64,000 nucleotides of DNA, from positions 1,922,001-1,986,000 of the forward strand of contig OY781093.1 in NCBI GenBank assembly GCA_963676355.1, written 5' to 3'. This DNA is from JAGLOK01 sp963676355. GTDB lineage: Bacteria > Bacillota > Clostridia > Christensenellales > UMGS416. Position 1 is the stretch's first letter. Every line of letters begins with the position of its first letter. Shown here in pieces: positions 7,800 through 15,861 of this stretch. Made by a program: the position numbers and the translations under genes. Below the pieces are notes generated by a model. It worked only from the letters and a program-made list of their open reading frames with translations, had not been told where the DNA came from and ran no database searches.

Positions 7800-8810
7800 A
7801 TGAATAAAAATTATATTAATAGAATATTTTATTTTACTATTGGAATTCCTATATTAATTGTTACTTTATATTTGATATTTGCAGAAAAGCAAATTAAATT
7901 GGATTCGAATCAAATACATTATCTATTTTCTACTTCAGCTCAAACAATAGCTGGATTATTTGGATTATCCATTACTGGATTTATTTTTTTAAGGAATCAT
8001 TTGGATAAAAAAGTTCAGGAGGACGATAGTTTTCGTGATGTTGTTGAAGCATTGAATAAAAAAAATTTTTATACAGTAATTTTTATGAGTACTTTAGCGA
8101 TTCTAACTATAATATTATCTTTATTCATGATTATATCTGAAGAATATAAAAGTTTTTTTCATATCCTTATGCTAAATTACACATTAATATTAATTTTTAA
8201 CGAAATTTCCTTAATTATTTGTTTTGGATGTGCAATGATAGAACCAAAAAAATTGGAAAAACTAAGTGATAAATTAAAAAAAGAATTCGAGCAAAATAGA
8301 ACCAAAAGTGATGAAAAAAATGGGGTACTAGATGAAGGTGATTTTACTGCCTTTATGAGAGCTTTTAACGAAATAGAAAAACTCTTACACTATTTAATAA
8401 AAAAAACAGACATGAGAACTGGACATAATTATAAAGATGTAACTTATAGTAATTTTGATTATGGTAAGAATATTTCCAATAGGCAAATAGTAGATTATTT
8501 GTTAAGAAGAGAACTTATTAATAAAAAGCTTCAGAAAGAATTAGTTGAAGTAATACAATATAGGAATTACTTAGTACATAGTTCGGAGATAAAAACTGAC
8601 AAAAGAATGGAAGAAAAAGTCGAATGGCTCAAAGACACTCTAAAAATAATTATAGAAAGAGAGGCAAAGGGAGGAAGTATGTCAAGCACAGGTGAAAAGC
8701 CAGGAAAAGGCAAATATATTTGTACAAAGTGTTTTACTTGCATAACTTTAGACGACGATGACGCTATACTACCGCCCTGTCCGAAATGTAGTAATACAAC
8801 TTATTTTTAA
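7800..8810 (+). CDS. Four-TM membrane protein with HEPN-like motif and C-terminal zinc ribbon
   Basis: A 336-residue AT-rich gene of no family I can name. Four membrane segments lie at about residues 10-27, 43-63, 91-113 and 121-145. A helical cytoplasmic domain from about 170 to 290 contains YRNYLVH, with R255 and H260 matching the Rx4-6H signature of HEPN ribonucleases. A flexible linker leads to a zinc ribbon at the C-terminus (C308, C311, C327, C330). HEPN domains are common toxins and abortive-infection effectors, so a membrane-tethered RNase triggered by a membrane or phage signal is a reasonable inference. The ATG lacks a strong ribosome site. A GIY-YIG-like gene follows after a repeat. 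Confidence 0.7.
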   Translation: MNKNYINRIFYFTIGIPILIVTLYLIFAEKQIKLDSNQIHYLFSTSAQTIAGLFGLSITGFIFLRNHLDKKVQEDDSFRDVVEALNKKNFYTVIFMSTLAILTIILSLFMIISEEYKSFFHILMLNYTLILIFNEISLIICFGCAMIEPKKLEKLSDKLKKEFEQNRTKSDEKNGVLDEGDFTAFMRAFNEIEKLLHYLIKKTDMRTGHNYKDVTYSNFDYGKNISNRQIVDYLLRRELINKKLQKELVEVIQYRNYLVHSSEIKTDKRMEEKVEWLKDTLKIIIEREAKGGSMSSTGEKPGKGKYICTKCFTCITLDDDDAILPPCPKCSNTTYF

Positions 8811-8834
8811 AGAATGAATTAAAGACTTCTCTAT

Positions 8835-8958
8835 TGTTTTCCGCCCTTCCATGCCTTCGACACGTACGGGCGGCTTTCTCATTGGGGGCTGGCGCCCCTG
8901 TGCCCCGACATCCCTCTGTCACTTCGTGACATCTCCCCTCAAGGGGATAAAAGTATTA
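8835..8958. repeat. GC-rich repeat with hairpins between accessory genes
   Basis: This block contains CCGCCC paired with GGGCGG (8839-8874), TGTCACTTCGTGACA and TCCCCTCAAGGGGA. It is the same kind of GC-rich intergenic element seen at 7.4 and 46 kb, and sits between two very AT-rich genes. The first hairpin may also end transcription of the upstream membrane-HEPN gene. An open frame reading through it into the next gene is not a real N-terminus. Confidence 0.6.
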
Positions 8959-8973
8959 AAAGGAGTTAAAATT

Positions 8974-9483
8974 ATGTTAAATAGTAGTAAAATGATAATT
9001 GAAAAGCTAAAAAAAGCTGGAAGTATAGAAACATTTCCTGATAAAAAAGCATTTTATATATTTACAACAGATGATCTAAACAATCTTCCCGAAAATATGA
9101 GGGAGTTGGATTACAAAAAGTTTAAAAATGAATTCGTTGTTTATACTGGCATCACAACTTCTTTGAAAAAAAGAAGACATCTAAATGGAACAGCAAGAAA
9201 CTCAACATTAAGAAAAAGTTTAGGAAGCTTACTATCTTTGGAAAGAAAATATCTTAAGGAAAACAAATATAGGTTTATTTCAATAGATGAGGAAAGACTT
9301 TCTAAATGGATGCTTTCAAATCTTAAGATGTACTATGCTACGGAAGAAAATGATTTGAATGAATTGGAGCAAGATTTAATTAATACTTTTAACCCTCCTC
9401 TAAATATTAATAAAAATTATAATGTTGCGAACGAAGAATTTAGGAAATATTTAAAAGAATTAAGGAATAAAAAAGAACAATAA
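8974..9483 (+). CDS. GIY-YIG nuclease-like protein
   Basis: A 169-residue AT-rich gene. The core reads EFVVYTGITTSLKKRRHLNG at about residues 53-72, where VVYTGIT takes the place of the GIY...YVG strands and the following basic helix carries the expected arginines. LEQDLINTFNPPLNIN near 133-148 matches the C-terminal part of GIY-YIG domains, in which a glutamate binds the metal. AAAGGAG lies before the ATG at 8974, which I prefer over an upstream frame running through the repeat. Function is inferred from the fold. It could be a defence or mobile-element nuclease paired with the upstream HEPN gene. Confidence 0.65.
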   Translation: MLNSSKMIIEKLKKAGSIETFPDKKAFYIFTTDDLNNLPENMRELDYKKFKNEFVVYTGITTSLKKRRHLNGTARNSTLRKSLGSLLSLERKYLKENKYRFISIDEERLSKWMLSNLKMYYATEENDLNELEQDLINTFNPPLNINKNYNVANEEFRKYLKELRNKKEQ

Positions 9484-9510
9484 AAAAGCGAACCTCTCGG
9501 TTCGCTTTTC
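9484..9510. terminator. Terminator after GIY-YIG-like gene
   Basis: AAAAGCGAACC and GGTTCGCTTTT form a perfect 11-bp stem with a 4-base loop, directly after the stop codon. It is symmetrical, so it can also serve htpG from the other side. Confidence 0.85.
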
Positions 9511-9563
9511 TGTAACTTCGCATTTTATAATCTGAATACTCATTATAGTTTCTTTAAGAAAAA

Positions 9564-11450
9564 CTATTTTATAAACCCAGTACTTCGCTTTATAAACTCC
9601 GCCATATCCTCCGGCTTTAAAAGTCCCGCTGTAAGCTTGGCAAGGTCAAACACCTGCTGACACAAAGCGTCGATTTTCTTTTCGTTCTTTTTCTCCGCGC
9701 CTTCAAGCTTGGCAATCTTTTGAATAACAGGGGAGGAGGGGTTAACGACAAGCTCAATGCTTTCGTTGATGTCCATCGGAGGCATCCAGCCCATGCCGCC
9801 GCCGGTCATGCGCATTTCGTCCTGACGGCGCATAAATTCATTAACCTGAGCCATGGCGGGCGTATCCTTGGATTTTAACGCCTGAGATTTAACGGTGAGG
9901 TTTTCTTTGCCGGTTGCGCGGCGGAAAGCGGCAGTCACCGTCTCCAGTGCTTCTTCGCCAAGGTCGCCGTCGCCTTTAAGGTCGTCGGGAAGCTCGCTGT
10001 CCACGCGCATGAAACGCACACCCTCGCTTTTCATTTCGAGGAAGGAGATAAAGTGCGGATCGATAGGCGTATCAAGCACGATGGCTTTAAGCCCGGCGTC
10101 GGTAAACATCTTTATGTAAGGCGCTTGGCCGTTTTTGTCATTTACGTAATAAACCATGTTTTCGTGGCGGTCTTTGCAGTCGTCAAGGTACTCAGATAGA
10201 GTCACATAGCTTGGCTTATCGCCGGCCACTTCGTAAATAAGCGCGTCTTTAACCTTGTCATAAAAGCTGTCCTCGCGCATACAGCCAAATTTTGCGAACA
10301 CGTGGATGTCCTTCCAGAAGCCTTCATATTCATCGCGCTTGGTGTTAAACATTCCTGTCAGGCGGTCGCCAACCTTGCGGATGATATAGCTTGGAATTTT
10401 CTGAATTTCGCTGTCAGTCTGCAAGAAGGAGCGCGACACGTTAAGCGGAAGCTCAGGACAGTCGATTACGCCCTTGAGCATAGTCAAAAACTCTGGGATA
10501 ACTTCCTTTATGTTGTCGGCAACATACACTTGGTTATTATATAGCTTAATTGCGCCTTCAACAGTAGGCGACATGGTGTCCATCTTCGGGAAGAATAATA
10601 TACCCTGCAGCTTGAAAGGATAGTCAACGTTTAAGTGAATCCAGAAAAGCGGCTCGTTCATGTCCATAAAGACCTTGCGGTAAAATTCCTTATACTCTTC
10701 ATCGGTGCAGTCGTTGGGGCGCTTTTTCCAGAGAGGCATTGTTTCATTTATCGGTGTAGGTTCTTTATCTTTGCCGTCATCATCCTTCATTGGTTTTTCG
10801 CCAACTTTGTTTAGGTATATCTCATAAGGCAAAAATGAGCAGTACTTGTCCAGAGTGGAGCGCACTGTGTATTTGTTTGCAAAGTCCTTGCCCTCATCGG
10901 ATAAATAAAGGGTTATCTTCGAGCCGCGCTGAGTTCTGTCGCCTGCGGACATTTCATATGAAGTCTCGCCATCACATTCCCAAAAAACAGGCTCTGCGCC
11001 TTCCTTGTAGGACAGGGTGTCGATAGTAACTTTTTCAGCCACCATGAACGCCGAATAGAATCCAAGTCCGAAGTGACCGATAATCTCGTCGCCCTGGCTT
11101 TCGCTTTTAAACTTTTCAAGGAAATCCTCAGCTGATGAGAACGCCACTTGGTTTATATACTTTTTGACTTCATCTTCGGTCATGCCGATTCCGTTGTCAG
11201 TGAAAGTTAGTGTCTTCTTGTCTTCATCAACAGTTACATCGATGCGCCACTTATTGTCATCGGGAAGAGTTACCTCACCCATTGAACTAAACTTGTTAAG
11301 CTTGGTGATAGCGTCACACGCGTTTGAAATAAGCTCGCGGATGAAGATATCCCTGTCAGAATAGAGCCATTTTTTAATAATGGGGAATATGTTTTCTGTA
11401 TGGATTTCGATGTTGCCTTTTTGTGTTTGGGGTTTCTTATTTTCAGCCAT
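9564..11450 (-). CDS. htpG: Molecular chaperone HtpG (Hsp90)
   Basis: Cytoplasmic ATP-dependent chaperone. At 628 residues it is full length. The N-terminal GHKL ATPase has IRELISNACDAITK (Glu/Asn of the catalytic helix), DNGIGMT and GHFGLGFYSAFMVA. The middle domain follows with RGSKITLYL and LNVSRSFLQ, and the C-terminal dimerisation domain covers the last 110 residues or so. AGGAGGA precedes the ATG, and a TATAAT-type -10 lies about 30 bases further upstream. It is flanked by accessory genes on both sides. I saw no CIRCE or CtsR operator. Confidence 0.97.
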   Translation of the reverse strand: MAENKKPQTQKGNIEIHTENIFPIIKKWLYSDRDIFIRELISNACDAITKLNKFSSMGEVTLPDDNKWRIDVTVDEDKKTLTFTDNGIGMTEDEVKKYINQVAFSSAEDFLEKFKSESQGDEIIGHFGLGFYSAFMVAEKVTIDTLSYKEGAEPVFWECDGETSYEMSAGDRTQRGSKITLYLSDEGKDFANKYTVRSTLDKYCSFLPYEIYLNKVGEKPMKDDDGKDKEPTPINETMPLWKKRPNDCTDEEYKEFYRKVFMDMNEPLFWIHLNVDYPFKLQGILFFPKMDTMSPTVEGAIKLYNNQVYVADNIKEVIPEFLTMLKGVIDCPELPLNVSRSFLQTDSEIQKIPSYIIRKVGDRLTGMFNTKRDEYEGFWKDIHVFAKFGCMREDSFYDKVKDALIYEVAGDKPSYVTLSEYLDDCKDRHENMVYYVNDKNGQAPYIKMFTDAGLKAIVLDTPIDPHFISFLEMKSEGVRFMRVDSELPDDLKGDGDLGEEALETVTAAFRRATGKENLTVKSQALKSKDTPAMAQVNEFMRRQDEMRMTGGGMGWMPPMDINESIELVVNPSSPVIQKIAKLEGAEKKNEKKIDALCQQVFDLAKLTAGLLKPEDMAEFIKRSTGFIK

Positions 11451-11656
11451 TTTTATTCTTTCCTCCTATAGCGTAAAATTAATTATAACATAATTTGCAC
11501 AAGTTATTTTTTACTATATTTTAGGCGGTGTGTCAAGGGGTGAGGGGAGGAGTTTAACGGTTGTTCATAATGGGAATGAATATTTTAAGTACAAGCAAGG
11601 AATTAAGCACCTATTTAGATAAATATGGTATAATAGGATAATTAGGGAGGTGTGAT

Positions 11657-12769
11657 ATGAAAGAAGAGAAAAATAAGTGGTTTACTAGACTTTGGGGTAG
11701 CATTAAAGAATTTATTAAAAATAAAAAATTTTCATGGGTGTGGGTTACTTTAATAATAGTATTTCTGATTTTAAATATAATTTACATGTTTAATTTTATT
11801 ATACGAAATGGTATAGGTTTATCATCAAGTCAAGCTGATTTTGGCTATTATGGATCTTTTATAGGCGGGATTATTGGTGCATTCGCTCCTTTGATAACTG
11901 TGTTAATATTGGTTGAAACGCTTAATGAGCAAAAAAATTTTTCTGAAAAGCAAAATACTTTTTTTACAAAACAAACATCATATATGAAGGAGCAAGAGAA
12001 ATCCTTAAAAAAGCAAATTAGTCATTTAGAAACTCAAAGGATCGCGGATAAAATTGATAAATTCGAATCTAGATTAATGCTAATGCTACGCCTTCACAGG
12101 GATAATGTTGACGAAATGATGATATCTGAAAATAATAGAAAAGATAACGCTAATGAATTCATGCCAATTAAGGGACGAAATGTATTTGTTGGAATGATAG
12201 AAGAATATAGAGAAATAATAAGACAATTAAAACAAATGGAAGCAGAAATTGAATATAATGGAAAAGAACGTAGCAATGTTGCGTACTCGATTTTATATTT
12301 TGGTATAGAAGAAAACTCTGTATATTTATTAGAAAACGAACTTAAGACAATAGGTATTCCCATAAACAGCATAAAAGCAATTATTTTATGGATGAAGAAA
12401 AGACCTAATATTGGAAAGGTGAAAATCAGTTTAGGATATTCACCATTTCAAGGTCATCAGCAAAGATTAGGTCATTATTTTAGACAAATGTGGCAAATAA
12501 TCAAGTTCATTGACAATTGTGATTGTTTTACATATAATTCAGATGAAAAAAAGTACGAATACTCGAAAATGTTAAGAGCACAGCTTTCTAACCACGAACA
12601 AGCTTTATTAGCTATTAACGCTCTTTCACCGTTTGGAAGGAAAGCTTGGAAAGAATCTGGAACTCTTAAAAAGTATCAGCTTATACGTAATATTTCTAAA
12701 GATTTTTTTAAATCTGATACAGAGTTAAATTTAGAAGAAGCGTTTAAGGAAATTAGGTGGCAGTATTAA
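11657..12769 (+). CDS. Putative phage abortive infection protein (AbiC-like)
   Basis: A 370-residue protein resembling the putative phage abortive infection family (putAbiC). Two N-terminal membrane segments (about 29-51 and 70-90) flank the short GLSSSQADFGYYGSFIGG loop. A coiled coil follows (NEQKNFSEKQNTFF to SHLETQRI), then the family core with GHQQRLGHYFRQMWQIIKFI and YSKMLRAQLSNHEQALLAIN near residues 264-315. AbiC-like proteins block phage growth by an unresolved mechanism. The gene is AT-rich, has GGGAGG before the ATG and a TATAAT at 11629-11634, and stands alone downstream of the divergent htpG. Confidence 0.75.
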   Translation: MKEEKNKWFTRLWGSIKEFIKNKKFSWVWVTLIIVFLILNIIYMFNFIIRNGIGLSSSQADFGYYGSFIGGIIGAFAPLITVLILVETLNEQKNFSEKQNTFFTKQTSYMKEQEKSLKKQISHLETQRIADKIDKFESRLMLMLRLHRDNVDEMMISENNRKDNANEFMPIKGRNVFVGMIEEYREIIRQLKQMEAEIEYNGKERSNVAYSILYFGIEENSVYLLENELKTIGIPINSIKAIILWMKKRPNIGKVKISLGYSPFQGHQQRLGHYFRQMWQIIKFIDNCDCFTYNSDEKKYEYSKMLRAQLSNHEQALLAINALSPFGRKAWKESGTLKKYQLIRNISKDFFKSDTELNLEEAFKEIRWQY

Positions 12770-13104
12770 GTTATTGATGGCATTTGCTCTGTTGGTGAAG
12801 TATAGTCGACCTCCAGCGCCCTCAAGCTGACTATAAGCGCAATATCTTGCCTGATAGAGTTTACTTGAAGAGTCTAACGGCTCGAATCCTTTTATTCATA
12901 ATATTTTCTCGAAGTAATAGAAATAATTGTTGGGCTTCACGAAAACTCACAGTAATAAAGCACTGTTGTTTTTCGTTCACGCAAAAAGTGTTTCAGCAAT
13001 GAAACACTTTTTGCGAAGTTTACATAATTGCTCGCAACTGTCGGCGAATGTATGATAAATTATACAAAGATACTCATCGGTATTGATATCGCCGAGTATA
13101 GCAT
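12770..13104. other. Intergenic region with a long perfect hairpin
   Basis: No gene is apparent in this 335-bp gap. At 12980-13015 a perfect 16-bp stem (CGCAAAAAGTGTTTCA against its complement) closes a GCAA tetraloop, a GNRA-type loop. There is no T-tract after it. At about 13069-13098 an imperfect hairpin with ATACTC and GAGTAT arms lies just beyond the stop of the lipoprotein operon and may terminate it. Confidence 0.5.
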
Positions 13105-13302
13105 TTAGCCTTCTAAAACAAGTTTTGTTTCAGTTAGTTCTTGCAGTTTAGAGATTAGTTTGTCCATGTCGTCCTTGGCATCATCAACGTCATCTTCCAA
13201 GTCCTCAATCTCTGTCTCCAGTGCTTCGTAATCATCTTTTAGGCATCCAGAAAATGATGCCATCAGAAACAAAGCCATTAGTATGCATAGTATCTTTTTC
13301 AT
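13105..13302 (-). CDS. Small coiled-coil lipoprotein (truncated paralogue)
   Basis: A 65-residue lipoprotein. The signal peptide ends in FSGC (C19), followed by KDDYEALETEIEDLEDDVDDAK, an acidic heptad-patterned coiled coil. The segment FSGCLKDDYE is shared with the 247-residue lipoprotein encoded two genes upstream, so this looks like a short or truncated paralogue. The ATG at 13302 has AAGGAGAG before it; a start nine codons earlier has no such site. It is the last gene of a three-gene minus-strand operon. Role unknown. Confidence 0.72.
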   Translation of the reverse strand: MKKILCILMALFLMASFSGCLKDDYEALETEIEDLEDDVDDAKDDMDKLISKLQELTETKLVLEG

Positions 13303-13313
13303 ATCTCTCCTTA

Positions 13314-14051
13314 TTAATAATTCCTGCAAAATACTCTTGTTGTGGTTATCTCAGCGTCAGTTTCCTGTTCTACCCACATAAATTTATTAAAATAGTTGCC
13401 CTCGTCCAAGAATTCTTTAGCGGCATCAAACTGATCGCGGTTATAGTTATAAGGATCATCTGTTATCATTACAACTGTCGCAAGGACTGCGTCAACTAGC
13501 TTATCGTAATCATCCTTATAAATGTCACCCGAATATTCGACTATAATGTCATAAACCTCGTGATAATCATCTCCCGCTATTATTGTTAGGGTAATATATT
13601 TATCCGAATCCTTATCACCCTTTAATTCATATACATATTGCCAATTGTCGTTATCCAGCTGCGTTTTGTCGGGAATTTCGTTTTCTAATGCGCGTTTAAA
13701 CATGTCAGCTTTTTTGCTGTCATCAATTATAATTTGTAGATTATCAATAAACTCATCTTCAAGGAAAAGAAAAGGAGGATTTGGGACATCTTTTTTCAAT
13801 TCTTCAATTTCTTCAGCTGTTGAGATATTATTATTTTTTATTTCTTCGTTTGATTTTGTGATTGTATCAAGTTCATTGGATAATTCAGTATACTCTTTTT
13901 CCAACTCATCAAAATTATCTTGAATGGTTTCAAATGCTTGTTCAGCCTCAGCCATTATGTTTTCCTTTTCTTCAATGTCTTTTTTTGTTATACATGAAGT
14001 GAAAACAACAGCAATTACTAGTATCAGAATTAATATTTTATATTTTTTCAT
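13314..14051 (-). CDS. Coiled-coil lipoprotein
   Basis: A 245-residue predicted lipoprotein with signal peptide MKKYKILILILVIAVVFTSC. A coiled coil runs from about 25 to 80 (EKENIMAEAEQAFETI, ELSNELDTITKSNEEI), followed by a soluble domain of about 150 residues with no recognised family. The ATG at 14051 has AAGGGGAA upstream and is preferred over a frame extended by 29 codons into the neighbour. It lies 10 bases after the first gene of the operon and has a similar layout, consistent with old tandem duplication. Confidence 0.78.
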   Translation of the reverse strand: MKKYKILILILVIAVVFTSCITKKDIEEKENIMAEAEQAFETIQDNFDELEKEYTELSNELDTITKSNEEIKNNNISTAEEIEELKKDVPNPPFLFLEDEFIDNLQIIIDDSKKADMFKRALENEIPDKTQLDNDNWQYVYELKGDKDSDKYITLTIIAGDDYHEVYDIIVEYSGDIYKDDYDKLVDAVLATVVMITDDPYNYNRDQFDAAKEFLDEGNYFNKFMWVEQETDAEITTTRVFCRNY

Positions 14052-14061
14052 TATTTTCCCC

Positions 14062-14805
14062 TTAATCTGAAATGTCATATACAGATGTAATATAATACCC
14101 AACATCACTATAAGACCTTCCGTAGAGCACCTCATCATTGTAAACAGGTTTTTCTTCCCACAATTGTTTTGCTACATCATATGCCTCTGTAATATCATCA
14201 ATGTTGCCGTCTTTTGCGAATATAAACGCTATGCACATAGCATGATTATATTTATTTGCAAGTTTACCAAAATTATCGACTAATTCTTCTTCTACATAGT
14301 AAATTATTCTTTTTATGTGAAGATTGTCATCGCACATTTCTATAACATAGAATAAAGAGGGTGTAATATCGCCGTTAATTATCGGGTAATAATATAGGCT
14401 TCGTTCTGAATCTGAAATGGCTTGATGGGGAAGGAAAGTAATTGCAATTTCATTAAAATAATCAGAATAATCAGCTAAATTGAAAAGGTATTCTTCATAT
14501 TCAAACTTTGTTATCCCAAGTCCATCTGACGAAACTTTTTCAATTCCTTCTTGAATTTTCTCTTTTTCAAGGTATAGCTTATCAGATTCTTTGTTTAAAT
14601 CTTCAGTGTCCTCGTTTGCCTTTTTTATATCAGCTTTAATCGCCTCTATCTTTTTGGCCATTTCATCAATATCGTCTTTTAGCTCATCTGTATCCTCATA
14701 CAGATCTTCGATATCTTTTGTTAAAGTCTCATAATCATCTTTCAAACAGCCTGAAAAAGAGAAAACAATCAATACCGCAAGTAATGCGCATAATAGTCTT
14801 TTCAT
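14062..14805 (-). CDS. Coiled-coil lipoprotein, first gene of a lipoprotein operon
   Basis: A 247-residue lipoprotein with signal peptide and lipobox FSGC (C20). A long acidic coiled coil follows (DIEDLYEDTDELKDDIDEM to KEKIQEGIEKVSS), then a C-terminal domain of about 150 residues. The start of the mature protein (CLKDDYE) matches the 65-residue paralogue at the end of the operon. AAGGAG precedes the ATG and a good promoter lies at 14833-14861. Three such surface lipoproteins in a row suggest a structural or cell-envelope function; I do not recognise the family. Confidence 0.8.
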   Translation of the reverse strand: MKRLLCALLAVLIVFSFSGCLKDDYETLTKDIEDLYEDTDELKDDIDEMAKKIEAIKADIKKANEDTEDLNKESDKLYLEKEKIQEGIEKVSSDGLGITKFEYEEYLFNLADYSDYFNEIAITFLPHQAISDSERSLYYYPIINGDITPSLFYVIEMCDDNLHIKRIIYYVEEELVDNFGKLANKYNHAMCIAFIFAKDGNIDDITEAYDVAKQLWEEKPVYNDEVLYGRSYSDVGYYITSVYDISD

Positions 14806-14832
14806 TTTAACTCCTTAATTAGATATGTTTAT

Positions 14833-14861
14833 ATAATACATAAATTAACTGGTAATGTCTA
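14833..14861 (-). promoter_or_regulatory. Sigma-A type promoter of the lipoprotein operon
   Basis: On the minus strand TAGACA (14861-14856) is followed after exactly 17 bases by TATTAT (14838-14833). This is 28 bases from the start codon of the first lipoprotein gene. Confidence 0.6.
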
Positions 14862-14972
14862 GCACAAATTACAAACAAACGTTCTTAATGTGCAAAAACA
14901 TGAAATCGGTCAGAATATCAAATAGTATTTTAAAAAATAAAGAAATAACTTTCACAATAAAATTATATTGGA

Positions 14973-15000
14973 TTGATGTTTGCACACGATAATGTATAAT
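14973..15000 (+). promoter_or_regulatory. Promoter of the thermonuclease-like gene
   Basis: TTGATG (14973-14978) and TATAAT (14995-15000) are separated by 16 bases, ending 16 bases before the ATG at 15017. Confidence 0.6.
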
Positions 15001-15016
15001 ATTGCAAGAGGTATTT

Positions 15017-15661
15017 ATGAAAAGAGTATTAGTAGCAATAATTATAGCAGTTGTTTTAACCTTCACTGGGTGTGACGCTTTGAAGGTGCTGGGCGAAGTA
15101 ATCGACATACTTGTTGAAGCCAGCGAGGAGACGGAAAAAGCTCAGCAAACAGTTGAGGCCACACAAGTTAAAGAGGTGCAAGATAGCGCTACATCTAAAG
15201 AGACCACGCCCACACTTCCTGAATTGGATTTTTCTGAAACAGATTTTTTTGAAGATGGCTATGAGCAGGTCACCTATATAAGAACAACAGATGGTGACAC
15301 GGCTTCATTTATGATGGGCGGCGTTAATGTTAAGTGCCGATTTGTTGGTATAAATACACCTGAGGTTGCGCATAATGGAGAGCCGGCCGAAGCATTTGGC
15401 GAGGACTCGAAGAGTTATACAAAAAAAGCTCTTGAATCAGCAAACACTATTGTGCTGGAGCGTGATGATTCTGCCGGCACTTATGATAAATACGACAGGC
15501 TGCTCGAATGGGTTTGGGTGGATGGAGAGCTGCTGGCTTTAAAGCTAATAGAAAACGGTCTGGCTAACACCAAATATCTGCGCAACAACTATAAATATGC
15601 AGATTTCATATTTGAAGCTGAAGGCAAAGCAAAAGATAATAAAATAGGTATATGGGAATAG
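15017..15661 (+). CDS. Thermonuclease-family lipoprotein (SNase-like)
   Basis: A 214-residue exported nuclease of the staphylococcal nuclease family. A signal peptide ends in TFTGC (C19), giving a lipoprotein. A low-complexity linker of about 60 residues follows, then the SNase OB-fold: RTTDGDTASF, CRFVGINTPEV and YDKYDRLLEWVWVDG. The three catalytic residues are present (R108, E116, R161), so it should cut DNA or RNA on the cell surface. The family's usual role is nutrient nucleic-acid degradation. The ATG at 15017 has AAGAGGT upstream and is preferred over a start five codons earlier. Confidence 0.9.
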   Translation: MKRVLVAIIIAVVLTFTGCDALKVLGEVIDILVEASEETEKAQQTVEATQVKEVQDSATSKETTPTLPELDFSETDFFEDGYEQVTYIRTTDGDTASFMMGGVNVKCRFVGINTPEVAHNGEPAEAFGEDSKSYTKKALESANTIVLERDDSAGTYDKYDRLLEWVWVDGELLALKLIENGLANTKYLRNNYKYADFIFEAEGKAKDNKIGIWE

Positions 15662-15798
15662 TAAATCGTTTATATAAAGCAAAATAATATAGGTGTTTAA
15701 TATAAAGGAATGCAAAGACTATTATTTTTTGAAATATTAGCAAAAACAATTAAGTTTGCATACAATTCTACCGATGTAATATTAAAGGGATAGCTGCA

Positions 15799-15861
15799 AT
15801 GAAGCGGCGGTATATTGCATGGATAGCAAAAAAAGAAAAAGTAAAATTTTTCATAAGCTGA
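15799..15861 (+). other. Short ORF overlapping the start of the GGDEF-EAL gene
   Basis: A 20-codon frame (MKRRYIAWIAKKEKV...) has the better ribosome site, AAAGGGA, and overlaps the GGDEF-EAL start at 15819 in another frame. The main gene has only a weak site of its own. It may be a leader that couples translation, or chance. Confidence 0.25.

Noticed and set aside
8851..8973. N-terminal extension of the GIY-YIG-like protein by 41 codons
   Set aside because: The extension reads through a dispersed repeat. A strong AAAGGAG site precedes the ATG at 8974.
12855..12900. tRNA-like 3' portion (GGCTCGAATCC)
   Set aside because: No matching acceptor stem, D arm or anticodon arm could be built around it.
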